From: an uncultured Collinsella sp.
GTDB taxonomy: Bacteria > Actinomycetota > Coriobacteriia > Coriobacteriales > Coriobacteriaceae
Assembly (NCBI GenBank): GCA_900544235.1
Contig: UQUL01000061.1
Coordinates: 1-8,379, forward strand
Reading direction: 5' to 3'
DNA: 8,379 nucleotides
Part shown: piece by piece, positions 1 to 5,921 of the stretch
How positions within the stretch are numbered: position 1 is the stretch's first letter
Layout: every line of letters begins with the position of its first letter
The notes under the pieces: model-generated
The model's database searches: none
Told to the model about the DNA's origin: nothing
The model's input: only the letters and a program-made list of their open reading frames with translations
Translations under genes and position numbers: made by a program

Positions 1-403
1 GGTTGATTGTGCCGATGGTGCGGGGGCGGTGGATGCCGATCGCGAGCTACTGCAGCAGATGCTTGCGGTGCAGTCGTCCGATGACTTGCTGTGGATTCGT
101 CACGGCTACTGGGATGCGTCGACGGGGCTGCTTTCCGCCGAGGGCAAGGGTCCGGTCGTGGTGAGCGGCCACACGCCCACGGTGTCGCTTGGGCGCTATT
201 GCGAGGTCGGCGGCCTGGCGGGACTCGATGAGGAGTCGGGCCGCGGGCAGATTGTGCGGCTGGGCGGCGAGGATACCGCTGGCGTGCCCGATCGCATCGA
301 CATCGATTGCGCCGCCGCCACCGGCTCCGAGTTTGGCCGTGTGGGCATCCTGCGTCTGGACGACGGGGCCGAGTTCTATGCAAACATTCTGCCCGGTGAA
401 TAA
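1..403 (+). CDS. Calcineurin-like (Ser/Thr phosphatase-type) metallophosphoesterase, C-terminal part
   Basis: Partial gene whose frame is open from base 2, the left edge, to a TAA at 401-403. About 133 residues remain. The visible part matches the end of PPP-family metallophosphoesterases: a hydrophobic strand leading into SGHTPT (bases 164-181), where the histidine is normally a metal ligand, then an IDIDCA segment (about 296-313) where the family has a conserved 'IDxG' strand, and a final LRLDDGAEFY strand typical of these enzymes. The family hydrolyses phosphoesters with a two-metal centre in the cytoplasm; the substrate cannot be told from this piece. The GTG at 29 is an in-frame internal codon and not the likely start, since the N-terminal metal-binding motifs must lie upstream of the window. 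The gene converges on the flippase gene across a gap of about 317 bp. I see no strong intrinsic terminator directly after the stop. Confidence 0.75.
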   Translation, partial: VDCADGAGAVDADRELLQQMLAVQSSDDLLWIRHGYWDASTGLLSAEGKGPVVVSGHTPTVSLGRYCEVGGLAGLDEESGRGQIVRLGGEDTAGVPDRIDIDCAAATGSEFGRVGILRLDDGAEFYANILPGE

Positions 404-465
404 TCGGCGCACAGGGTAGCTAATTTGGGACGGGGCTTTTTTGACTACTTTTGCCCTTCTGCCCA

Positions 466-506
466 CCAAATGATTTTTCTAGGACGGGGATTTAATAATC
501 ATTTGG
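466..506. repeat. 41-bp inverted repeat with 10-bp perfect arms
   Basis: CCAAATGATT (466-475) and AATCATTTGG (497-506) are exact reverse complements around a 21-base loop that carries a GGACGGGG motif. Neither side is followed by a clean U-run, so it is not an obvious intrinsic terminator. It may be a small dispersed repeat or a structured 3' end for the phosphoesterase transcript. Confidence 0.7.
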
Positions 507-519
507 CTGCCCGCTGGCT

Positions 520-638
520 AAGTGAGTAGACTTTTTTGGAAATGCTGAGCACCCAACATGTTTGCTTCAACAAAACCGCAGGTCACTGACTTATGCTTTG
601 TTGGTGTGGTCGGGGATTCGGTAAAAGTCTACTCACTT
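520..638. repeat. 119-bp MITE-like element with 16-bp perfect terminal inverted repeats
   Basis: AAGTGAGTAGACTTTT at 520-535 and AAAAGTCTACTCACTT at 623-638 are perfect reverse complements separated by 87 bases. Inside there is a second, shorter inverted pair, CAACAAA (568-574) with TTTGTTG (597-603), so the whole unit could fold into one long, partly paired stem. It holds no open reading frame of note. I see no clear target-site duplication: the flanks read GGCT on the left and TGTT on the right. The size and terminal repeats fit a non-autonomous miniature element. A large folded 3' end or a regulator binding pair are alternatives. Confidence 0.5.
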
Positions 639-720
639 TGTTTTGCGTGATGCATATTGTCCGCAACGAGACCCCAGCCGGGGTGATTCCATCGCAAATT
701 CCGGTACCGGGGGCAGCTAA

Positions 721-2304
721 TTAGGCGCCGTATGGGTTGCGGTCGCGTTCGATGCGTTGGCGGATGTGGGCGTACTCGATAATCAGTAGCACCAGGAGTA
801 GGGCCATGATGGCTAGGTAGCTCACCACAGCGCCCATCAGACCTAGCAGCTTAATCAGGATCACCGGCAGCACCACGCTTACGGCGAAGCAGATCAGGTA
901 GATCTTGGTGACGTCTCCAGCGTGGCGCAGCACCGTGATGATGGCGTAGATAAAGTCGATGGCCGCGGTGACGCCGCCGGCGACGACCATTAGCAGTGCA
1001 AGCGTTCGGTAGCGCTCAAAGTTGAGGCCGTACATAAAGCTCATGAGGGGAATGCCGGGGCCTGCCATAAATGCGGCGCACGCGCCGGTGATGACCACGA
1101 TCAGCGCCATAACGGCAACAATAATCAGGTCAAAGCGATGACGCTTGCGAGGATTAGCCCAAATGCTCGACAAGCGCAGGAGCTGCGCTTTATAGATAAA
1201 TCCAATGCTCAGCAAAATAGCCTGCGCCGGAAAGAACAGGGCATTAAAGTACAGCTGATATTTGTATGCCAGTGTGCCTTCCATCACAAACTTGGGCATG
1301 CTCTCGATAAGGTTGAACAAGAACAGTGCACCAAAGAGTGGAGCGCACTGGACAAACAGGTGGCCGACCTCGCGAAGGCTCACGCGGCGCGATTTTTCGG
1401 TCTCGAGCAGGGCGAGCGGCGCGGTGACCAGCACGAGCGAGGCGATCGCGGCGACACCCATGGCCATGGCCGCGATGGGCATGCTGCGCGTGAGGAACAG
1501 TGCCACGCTGAAGACCGCGATGACGCCGACGGAGCGTAGCGTTTGGCTCATTCCAGCCAAGTAGAGTTTGTCGGCCTGCTGCAGGCGGCCTTCGTACACG
1601 TCGGCGACGCCGTCGATGACCTTATACAGGTAGACGCCCAGGCCGATCGTCGCCATCTGCGCGTCATAGCCGCGGGCGCTGCTGTAGAGCAGGCCGCAGC
1701 CTAGGGCTAGGGCTCCGCAGATCCAACGATTGAGCTGGTAGGAGGCGAAGGACGTCTTTTCGTCGATGTCCGATATCTGGAAATTGCGCACGCCGTAGTT
1801 GCATGCGATCATGATGAGCATGCCGGTGACGAAGGCGATGGAGAACTTACCGGCCTCCTCGGCACCCGCGAGCTGTGCCGACACGATGGTGAGCAGAGGA
1901 AACACCATGCCCCACACGGCGGTGCCCAGGGTATTCCAGAGATAGTCGCGGCGGGTGGCGTGCTCCTCGTATTCCGCTTCCTGCATGGAGAAGCCGCCGC
2001 CGTAGACGGCGCCGAGCAGACGGTTCCACCAAGCGTTGACCATGCGGCGGACGGGGCTGGGCTCCCGATCGCGTTCGCGCCGGCGACGGCGCGTGGCCTG
2101 GCTGCTGTCGGGGCCGCCGGCGTTGCGCTGGCTCAGCTCCTGGATGCGCGCGAGCTCTTCGGCCGTGTGGGAGGCGGGGAACAGGCCGTTCTCGATGCGG
2201 CCGCCCTGGGCCTTCGCGGCGCCGTCTTTCGATGCAGCGGGGTTGGAGATGCCGTTACGGCGGGCGATGGCGCGGCGAATGCTATCGAGGGGCGTGATGC
2301 TCAA
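721..2304 (-). CDS. Polysaccharide flippase-like 12-helix membrane protein (MOP/Wzx type)
   Basis: Predicted 527-residue integral membrane protein. The frame stays open upstream to 2412, but the start chosen is TTG at 2304-2302, because GAAAGGAC (2318-2311) places an AGGA core seven bases ahead of it and no good site precedes the upstream codons. Residues 1-120 are hydrophilic and basic, with an arginine run (RRRRRERDR, about 72-80), and should lie in the cytoplasm. About 12 hydrophobic helices follow between residues 121 and 515, and the tail is short and charged. This length, helix count and layout fit the MOP superfamily of lipid-linked oligosaccharide or polysaccharide exporters (Wzx/RfbX-like). 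That family moves undecaprenyl-linked sugars across the membrane. Family assignment rests on topology and general look, not a signature motif, and no glycosyltransferase neighbours are present to confirm a polysaccharide role. Transcribed divergently from pckA. Confidence 0.65.
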   Translation of the reverse strand: MSITPLDSIRRAIARRNGISNPAASKDGAAKAQGGRIENGLFPASHTAEELARIQELSQRNAGGPDSSQATRRRRRERDREPSPVRRMVNAWWNRLLGAVYGGGFSMQEAEYEEHATRRDYLWNTLGTAVWGMVFPLLTIVSAQLAGAEEAGKFSIAFVTGMLIMIACNYGVRNFQISDIDEKTSFASYQLNRWICGALALGCGLLYSSARGYDAQMATIGLGVYLYKVIDGVADVYEGRLQQADKLYLAGMSQTLRSVGVIAVFSVALFLTRSMPIAAMAMGVAAIASLVLVTAPLALLETEKSRRVSLREVGHLFVQCAPLFGALFLFNLIESMPKFVMEGTLAYKYQLYFNALFFPAQAILLSIGFIYKAQLLRLSSIWANPRKRHRFDLIIVAVMALIVVITGACAAFMAGPGIPLMSFMYGLNFERYRTLALLMVVAGGVTAAIDFIYAIITVLRHAGDVTKIYLICFAVSVVLPVILIKLLGLMGAVVSYLAIMALLLVLLIIEYAHIRQRIERDRNPYGA

Positions 2305-2310
2305 AGCGGG

Positions 2311-2318
2311 GTCCTTTC
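2311..2318 (-). promoter_or_regulatory. Ribosome binding site that decides the flippase TTG start
   Basis: On the minus strand the sequence reads GAAAGGAC, with the AGGA core seven bases before TTG at 2304. The next upstream in-frame start choices lack a purine-rich site, so this is the reason for shortening the open frame by 36 residues. Confidence 0.6.
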
Positions 2319-2332
2319 TATTGCTGCGCTCT

Positions 2333-2352
2333 AGTATAGACACCGCGGTGTC
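2333..2352 (-). promoter_or_regulatory. Flippase promoter -10 with adjoining 14-bp operator-like palindrome
   Basis: On the minus strand TATACT (2338-2333) is a good -10 box 28 bases before the TTG start. Directly upstream lies the perfect palindrome GACACCGCGGTGTC (2352-2339), which fills most of the spacer where RNA polymerase would bind. The hexamer at -35 spacing (ACACGA) is poor. A dyad placed between -35 and -10 with a weak -35 is a common layout for a repressor (TetR-like) or a spacer-twisting activator (MerR-like) site. The regulator is not in this window. Confidence 0.45.
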
Positions 2353-2406
2353 CGCTCGTGTTTTTGAACAGGTTGTTCGATAATTTCGGCGGCGCCATTC
2401 GGTAGT

Positions 2407-2462
2407 CGGCACTTAGGGACGTTCCTTATGTGCCGGCACTTTGGGAACGTCCCTAAGTGCCG
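2407..2462. repeat. REP-like palindrome with 19-bp perfect arms
   Basis: CGGCACTTAGGGACGTTCC (2407-2425) and GGAACGTCCCTAAGTGCCG (2444-2462) are exact reverse complements. The 18-base centre itself contains the 10-bp palindrome GTGCCGGCAC (2430-2439), which repeats the TGCCGGC found at the outer edges. The nested symmetry and lack of a U-run point to a repetitive extragenic palindrome and not a terminator. It lies upstream of both divergent genes, where no terminator is needed. Confidence 0.75.
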
Positions 2463-2468
2463 GCATCC

Positions 2469-2508
2469 GGGGACACTCCTTGAATGTTGCCTGTTCAAGA
2501 GTGTCCCC
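2469..2508. repeat. Second REP-like palindrome (GGGGACACTC/GAGTGTCCCC)
   Basis: GGGGACACTC (2469-2478) pairs exactly with GAGTGTCCCC (2499-2508). The stem can be extended by TGAA/TTCA (2481-2484 with 2494-2497) past a small bulge. It follows the 19-bp-arm palindrome by six bases, so the two form a cluster. Confidence 0.7.
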
Positions 2509-2542
2509 AATGACTAGTCGTTTAAGAACGTCCCCAATGACT
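2497..2542 (+). repeat. 19-bp direct repeat pair, 17 of 19 identical
   Basis: AAGAGTGTCCCCAATGACT (2497-2515) and AAGAACGTCCCCAATGACT (2524-2542) differ at two bases and start 27 bases apart. The first copy contains the right arm of the 2469-2508 palindrome. The second has no matching left arm, so it looks like a half-unit left from a tandem or partly deleted repeat. Confidence 0.7.
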
Positions 2543-2683
2543 GGGCCGCTTGCCTGCGATTTTTGACCGTTGGGCGGGCTTGCCGCCCTTGCCGCAAAAA
2601 CGTTTTTGCATATCGGGTACAACGGGCTTTACGTGAGTAAAGTGCGCGCCGCGTCCACGTGCCGCGTTTTTAAAGGAGGCCCC
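2543..2683 (+). promoter_or_regulatory. pckA upstream region with perfect 16-bp palindrome (LacI/CcpA-like operator)
   Basis: GCAAAAACGTTTTTGC at 2594-2609 is a perfect palindrome centred on CG, the symmetry typical of operators bound by LacI-family regulators (PurR, CcpA, FruR types). It does not match the catabolite-response consensus exactly. It is flanked by a small stem GGGCGG/CCGCCC (2572-2577 with 2583-2588) and, downstream, by CTTTAC/GTAAAG (2627-2632 with 2637-2642). A possible -10 is TACAAC (2618-2623), which would put the palindrome over the -35 position, but no -35 hexamer is convincing. The pckA ribosome site AAAGGAGG is at 2672-2679, four bases before the ATG. Confidence 0.4.
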
Positions 2684-4354
2684 ATGCCTGGTGTTACCCC
2701 TGCAGAAGCTCTGTCCAATTTTGGTATTACGCTGGTCGAAGATCCCGCCGAGAATCAACCCCGTCTGCTGGTCGATCTGCCCGCCGCGGAGCTCGTCGAG
2801 CACGCTATCCGCCGCGAAGAAGGCCGCATGGCATCCAACGGCGCGCTGGTGATCGAGACGGGGGAGCGTACCGGCCGTTCCCCCAATGACCGCTTTATCG
2901 TTGACACCCCCGATGTTCACGACAAGATTGCCTGGGGCGCGGTCAACCGCCCGCTGTCCGTCGAGAGCTATGAGGCCATCAAGGCCGGCATCGTCGACTA
3001 TCTCAACGAGCGCGACGTGTTCGTCACCCGCGGCATGGCAGGCGCCGACCGCAACCACACGCGTCGACTGCTCGTTGCCTGCGAGCGAGCCAGCCAGGCA
3101 CTCTTTATCAAGCAGATGCTCGCCCGCCCGCTTGCCCGCGAAATCGCGCGCACCGGCGAGCCCGACTTCTGCGTGCTCGCAGCGCCCGGTTACCAGTGCG
3201 ATCCTGTCATCAAGGGCCTCAACTCCAGTGCCGCCGTGGTCATCAACTTCCAGGAACGCGTGATTCTGGTCGCCGGCACCGGCTACTCCGGCGAGATTAA
3301 AAAGTCGATCTTTAGCGTCATGAACTATCTGCTGCCCGTCGAGGACGACGTGCTGCCCATGCACTGCTCGGCCAGCATGGATCCCGTCACGCACGAGACC
3401 GCCGTGTTCTTTGGCCTGTCCGGCACCGGCAAGACCACGCTTTCGGCCAATCCCACGCGCCTGCTGATCGGCGACGACGAGCACGGTTGGTCCGACATGG
3501 GTATCTTCAACATTGAGGGTGGCTGCTACGCAAAATGCGAGGGCCTGGACGCCTTCCACGAGCCCGAGATCTTCAACGCCGTCCGTTTTGGCGCCATTTG
3601 CGAAAACGTGGTGCTCGACGAGAACCGCAAGCCCAACTACGACGACATCTCGATCACGCACAACACGCGCGTGGCCTATCCCGTGGAGCACATTCCTAAC
3701 GCGTGGACTAAGGGCATGGGCACCACTCCGAGTGTCGTGCTGTTCCTGACTTGCGACGCTTTTGGCGTGCTGCCGCCCATCTCACGCCTGACGGCCGATG
3801 CCGCCATGTACCACTTTGTGACGGGCTTTACGGCTAAGATTCCCGGCACCGAGGTCGGCGTCACCGAGCCCACGCCCACGTTCTCTTCGCTGTTCGGCGA
3901 GCCGTTTATGCCGCTCGACCCCATGGTTTACGCCAAGATGCTTGGCGAGCGCATTGCCGACGGCCGCACGCGCGTGTACCTGGTCAACACCGGCTGGATT
4001 GGCGGCGGCTACGGCGTGGGCCATCGCATCGAGCTTGCCTACACGCGCTCGCTGGTCGCGCGCGCCCTCGACGGCACCATCGAGGACAGCGAGTTCGTGC
4101 ACGACGACATCTTTAACGTCGACATTCCCACGACGTGCCACGGCGTGCCCGATGGCATCCTGGTGCCGCGCCAATACTGGCAGAGCACCGCGCGCTATGA
4201 CGAGGCCGCGCACAACCTGGCGGTGATGTTCGAGGAGAACTTCGAGAAGAAGTACTCGCACCTGCCCGAGTCCGTCAAAGCCGCCGGCCCGCACGCCCAG
4301 GTGTCCGCCGAGGCCCGTCATCGCGGCCGCGGGTTGCTGGGACTTCGCCACTAG
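2684..4354 (+). CDS. pckA: Phosphoenolpyruvate carboxykinase (ATP)
   Basis: Predicted 556-residue cytoplasmic enzyme that interconverts oxaloacetate + ATP and PEP + CO2 + ADP. It works in gluconeogenesis or, in many gut anaerobes, in CO2-fixing anaplerosis. The ATP-type family is plain: TGRSPNDR with Arg65 (residues 63-70), YSGEIKKS (201-208) with the metal-binding lysine region, MHCSA with His227, the kinase-1a P-loop GLSGTGKTT (244-252), the kinase-2 segment IGDDEHGW (262-269), NTR (327-329) with the conserved arginine, and GWIGGGYGVG (437-446). No key residue is missing. The start is ATG 2684, preceded by AAAGGAGG; the frame is open further upstream but runs into repeat sequence. The usual family length is about 530-540, so the C-terminus is slightly long, ending in a basic, glycine-rich tail. 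Transcribed alone: a hairpin terminator follows 19 bases after the stop. Confidence 0.97.
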   Translation: MPGVTPAEALSNFGITLVEDPAENQPRLLVDLPAAELVEHAIRREEGRMASNGALVIETGERTGRSPNDRFIVDTPDVHDKIAWGAVNRPLSVESYEAIKAGIVDYLNERDVFVTRGMAGADRNHTRRLLVACERASQALFIKQMLARPLAREIARTGEPDFCVLAAPGYQCDPVIKGLNSSAAVVINFQERVILVAGTGYSGEIKKSIFSVMNYLLPVEDDVLPMHCSASMDPVTHETAVFFGLSGTGKTTLSANPTRLLIGDDEHGWSDMGIFNIEGGCYAKCEGLDAFHEPEIFNAVRFGAICENVVLDENRKPNYDDISITHNTRVAYPVEHIPNAWTKGMGTTPSVVLFLTCDAFGVLPPISRLTADAAMYHFVTGFTAKIPGTEVGVTEPTPTFSSLFGEPFMPLDPMVYAKMLGERIADGRTRVYLVNTGWIGGGYGVGHRIELAYTRSLVARALDGTIEDSEFVHDDIFNVDIPTTCHGVPDGILVPRQYWQSTARYDEAAHNLAVMFEENFEKKYSHLPESVKAAGPHAQVSAEARHRGRGLLGLRH

Positions 4355-4373
4355 CTTCGCCGTGAGTCCATAT

Positions 4374-4410
4374 CCACCACAAAGGGGACAGGCGCCTTTG
4401 TGGTGGTTTT
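4374..4410 (+). terminator. Intrinsic terminator after pckA (hairpin repeat copy 1, inverted orientation)
   Basis: CCACCACAAAGG (4374-4385) pairs with CCTTTGTGGTGG (4395-4406), followed by TTTT. The 9-base loop reads GGACAGGCG. In the other three copies the loop reads TGCCTGTCC, so this copy is the reverse complement of the others with one base changed. There is no A-run on the left, so it should work only on the plus strand. Confidence 0.85.
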
Positions 4411-4569
4411 GCTCGCGTGGATGACTCGGGTTACAATACGCCTGACATATCGTCCCCTTCTCCGGATGGGGACAGCGCAAGCGTTCTTGTGACGGCACCG
4501 TAGGACTTTGAAGGTGGCCGTCGTGAGGGCGCTTTTTGTTTAGGCGCCCTCACTCGGGCGCGCATAATG
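4409..4569 (+). promoter_or_regulatory. Promoter and structured leader of the B3/B4 gene
   Basis: A possible promoter is TTGCTC (4409-4414), 17 bases, TACAAT (4432-4437). The resulting leader of about 135 nt would contain three hairpins: GTCCCC/GGGGAC (4452-4457 with 4468-4473), GACGGC/GCCGTC extended by ACC/GGT past a one-base bulge (4491-4499 with 4513-4522), and a perfect 10-bp stem GTGAGGGCGC/GCGCCCTCAC (4523-4532 with 4544-4553) with a U-rich 11-base loop. None is followed by a U-run, so they do not read as terminators. No T-box sequence (TGGNACCGCG) is present. The class of the leader, if it is one, is unknown to me. Confidence 0.4.
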
Positions 4570-4576
4570 AAGGGAG
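4570..4576 (+). promoter_or_regulatory. Ribosome binding site that decides the B3/B4 start
   Basis: AAGGGAG ends five bases before ATG 4582. An earlier in-frame ATG at 4567 overlaps this site and has no purine-rich site of its own, so 4582 is preferred. Confidence 0.7.
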
Positions 4577-4581
4577 AGCGT

Positions 4582-5301
4582 ATGAAGAGCTTTATTGCCG
4601 AGGATTCATTCTGGGAGCTGTTTCCGCAGGCAGCGGTCGGTGTTGTGGTCGTGGAGGGCATGAAGCCCACGGCTCAGATTCCTCAAGAGGACGTGGATGC
4701 GATTGCGGCGTTTCTCGACCGCGCCAATATCGATGCGGAGCGTCATCTGACCAGCGACACTATCAGCGAGAACGCACCGGTCAAGGCATGGCGCGAGGCC
4801 TATCGTTTGTTCAAGACCAAGAAAGGCGCGCGCTGCTCGATCGAGAACTTGCTCAAACGCGTGCTCAAAGGCAAGCCGGTGGGCCACATTACGCCCGCGG
4901 TGGATATTTACAACACGGTGTCGCTGACCTACGCGCTGCCCGTGGGAGGCGAGGATCTGCATGCGATCGAGGGAGACCTTCGCTTGAAGGTGACCGACGG
5001 TGGCGATGCGTTCTTGCCGCTTGGCGAGGAGGCGGACGATCCGACGCTGCCCGGCGAGCTCGCCTACATCGACGATGCGGGCGCTGTGTGCCGCTGCTGG
5101 AACTGGCGCGACGGCGTTCGCACGGCGCTGTCCGATAATTCGGCTGATGCGTTCCTGGCGATTGAGTGCGTGGAGTCCGAGCGGATGGGGGATTGCCAGG
5201 CTGCGATCGATCGCTTAGCCGAGCTGCTTGAGCGCTATCTGGGAGCGACGGTTGTCATTAAGACGCTTGTGACCCGCGACAATCCTTGCGTGGAGCTGTA
5301 G
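4582..5301 (+). CDS. Free-standing B3/B4 (PheT tRNA-editing-like) domain protein
   Basis: Predicted 239-residue soluble protein. Residues about 65-230 form a B3/B4 domain, the module that in the beta subunit of phenylalanyl-tRNA synthetase recognises and clears wrongly charged Tyr-tRNA(Phe). Diagnostic parts are SIENLLKRVLKG (86-97), the core ITPAVDIYN (103-111), LPVGGEDLHAIEGDLRL (119-135), FLPLGE (144-149), PGELAYID (157-164) and CRCWNWRDG (170-178). No synthetase or anticodon-binding part is attached. Stand-alone members of this family are widespread but mostly uncharacterised; a trans-editing or tRNA-binding role is an inference from the homologous domain. It lies between two copies of the hairpin repeat, so it is probably a single-gene unit with its own promoter. 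The residues needed for hydrolysis cannot be judged by eye. Confidence 0.88.
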   Translation: MKSFIAEDSFWELFPQAAVGVVVVEGMKPTAQIPQEDVDAIAAFLDRANIDAERHLTSDTISENAPVKAWREAYRLFKTKKGARCSIENLLKRVLKGKPVGHITPAVDIYNTVSLTYALPVGGEDLHAIEGDLRLKVTDGGDAFLPLGEEADDPTLPGELAYIDDAGAVCRCWNWRDGVRTALSDNSADAFLAIECVESERMGDCQAAIDRLAELLERYLGATVVIKTLVTRDNPCVEL

Positions 5302-5327
5302 CGGCGCCTAGAACCTATTGATGCCCC

Positions 5328-5368
5328 AAACCACCACAAAGGTGCCTGTCCCCTTTGTGGTGGTTTTT
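5328..5368 (+). terminator. Intrinsic terminator after the B3/B4 gene (hairpin repeat copy 2)
   Basis: A 15-bp perfect stem, AAACCACCACAAAGG (5328-5342) with CCTTTGTGGTGGTTT (5352-5366), a 9-base loop TGCCTGTCC, and five Ts from 5364. The A-run on the left means the structure could also stop transcription from the other strand. It lies 27 bases after the stop codon. Confidence 0.9.
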
Positions 5369-5379
5369 ATGTTGATGGG

Positions 5380-5462
5380 TTAACAAATGGGGTATTTGGG
5401 TACGGGTGTCGCCTTATGCGACTAAGATGTTTACCCGTAAGCATTATGCAAGCGAAAGGCGG
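5380..5462 (+). promoter_or_regulatory. marR upstream region with nested dyads
   Basis: Several symmetric elements crowd the 90 bases before marR: TACGGGT/ACCCGTA (5401-5407 with 5433-5439), and inside it GTCGC/GCGAC (5408-5412 with 5418-5422) and CTTA/TAAG (5413-5416 with 5423-5426), then GCATTATGC (5441-5449). TAAGAT (5423-5428) is a possible -10, but the -35 is unclear; TTAACA (5380-5385) is a good hexamer at the wrong distance. Dyads over the promoter are what autoregulation by a MarR dimer would look like. The ribosome site is probably GGCGG (5458-5462), nine bases before ATG 5472. Confidence 0.4.
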
Positions 5463-5471
5463 TCGTCTCCC

Positions 5472-5921
5472 ATGCAGCAGAACGACGAGACACGTTTCGA
5501 GGACTTTGTCGGACTGATCAGCGGGCTCTACAAGGAGATTCAGCGCATTAAGACATCCGAGGGCGCAAGGCTGGGCCTCAAGGGCTCCGACGTTATGTGC
5601 CTTTACTATCTTGAGCGCAGCAAGGACGGCCTGACTGGCGCTGACCTGGCTCGCATGGCAGGCGTGACCCGCGCCGCCGTCTCGCGTACGCTCGCGCATC
5701 TGGAGGAGGGCGGCTACGTCGAGGTCGACGATTCGGGCGATGCCGCCGTTAAGTATCGTGCTCCGGTGCGCCTGACCGCTCTGGGCGGCGAGAGCATGAG
5801 CGAAGCGGACCGCATCATTCGCGAGGTGCTCGATACCACCGGTAAGGCTATGGGTGTGGAGCAGCGCGAGCAGATGTATGCGTCGCTGCGCACGATTCTC
5901 AACACCCTGCGCGAGCTGTAG
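5472..5921 (+). CDS. MarR-family winged-helix transcriptional regulator
   Basis: Predicted 149-residue DNA-binding protein of the usual MarR length. N-terminal helices (residues 5-30) and C-terminal helices (105-148) would form the dimer interface. Between them are the helix-turn-helix (LTGADLARMAGVTRAAVSRTLAHLEEGGYV, split as about 54-67 and 68-83) and the wing, which ends in RAPVRLTALGG (96-106). The family motif 'LTxxG' is present; the usual charged 'DxRD' of the wing is changed to DDSGDAAVKYR. MarR proteins bind short palindromes as dimers and usually release on binding a small ligand. The start at ATG 5472 is chosen because it gives a family-length protein; an ATG at 5427 is in frame but lacks a ribosome site. 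No terminator separates it from degV, 119 bases downstream, so co-transcription is likely. Confidence 0.9.
   Translation: MQQNDETRFEDFVGLISGLYKEIQRIKTSEGARLGLKGSDVMCLYYLERSKDGLTGADLARMAGVTRAAVSRTLAHLEEGGYVEVDDSGDAAVKYRAPVRLTALGGESMSEADRIIREVLDTTGKAMGVEQREQMYASLRTILNTLREL

Larger units (their letters stand above)
404..720. other. Non-coding gap between convergent genes
   Basis: No credible gene is visible here. The gap holds two separate inverted-repeat structures, listed on their own (466-506 and 520-638). It also holds a 5-bp stem with a 4-base loop, ACCCC/GGGGT at 671-684, and a perfect 10-bp palindrome, CCGGTACCGG, at 701-710. A short direct repeat, GGACGGGG, occurs at 428-435 and 482-489. 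The 671-684 stem lies past the flippase stop and could act as its terminator, but on that strand it lacks a good U-run. The stretch 421-600 is visibly more AT-rich than the genes around it. Confidence 0.6.

Noticed and set aside
47..469. 140-codon minus-strand frame opposite the phosphoesterase
   Set aside because: The plus strand carries a recognisable metallophosphoesterase; the antisense frame resembles no family.
2364..2380. LexA/SOS-box-like sequence near the flippase promoter
   Set aside because: The GAAC and GTTC halves are separated by five bases on the minus strand, but the Gram-positive LexA box needs four.
2413..2622. 69-codon minus-strand frame across the REP cluster
   Set aside because: It is made almost wholly of palindromic repeat sequence and has no ribosome site.
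2522..3691. Long open frame of 389 codons on the minus strand inside pckA
   Set aside because: It is antisense to a clearly recognised enzyme, is repetitive in Val/Gly/Ala/Asp/His as antisense frames of GC-rich genes are, and has no ribosome site.
4421..4492. 23-codon frame that could be a leader peptide for the B3/B4 gene
   Set aside because: It overlaps the proposed -10 box, has no ribosome site, and shows no run of a regulatory amino acid.
3782..4498. 238-codon minus-strand frame overlapping the end of pckA
   Set aside because: Antisense shadow of pckA with the same biased composition, running through the pckA terminator.
4505..4553. T-box riboswitch before the B3/B4 gene
   Set aside because: AAGGTGG followed by a stem is suggestive, but the conserved TGGNACCGCG is absent (it reads TGGCCGTCGT) and the leader is too short for stem I.
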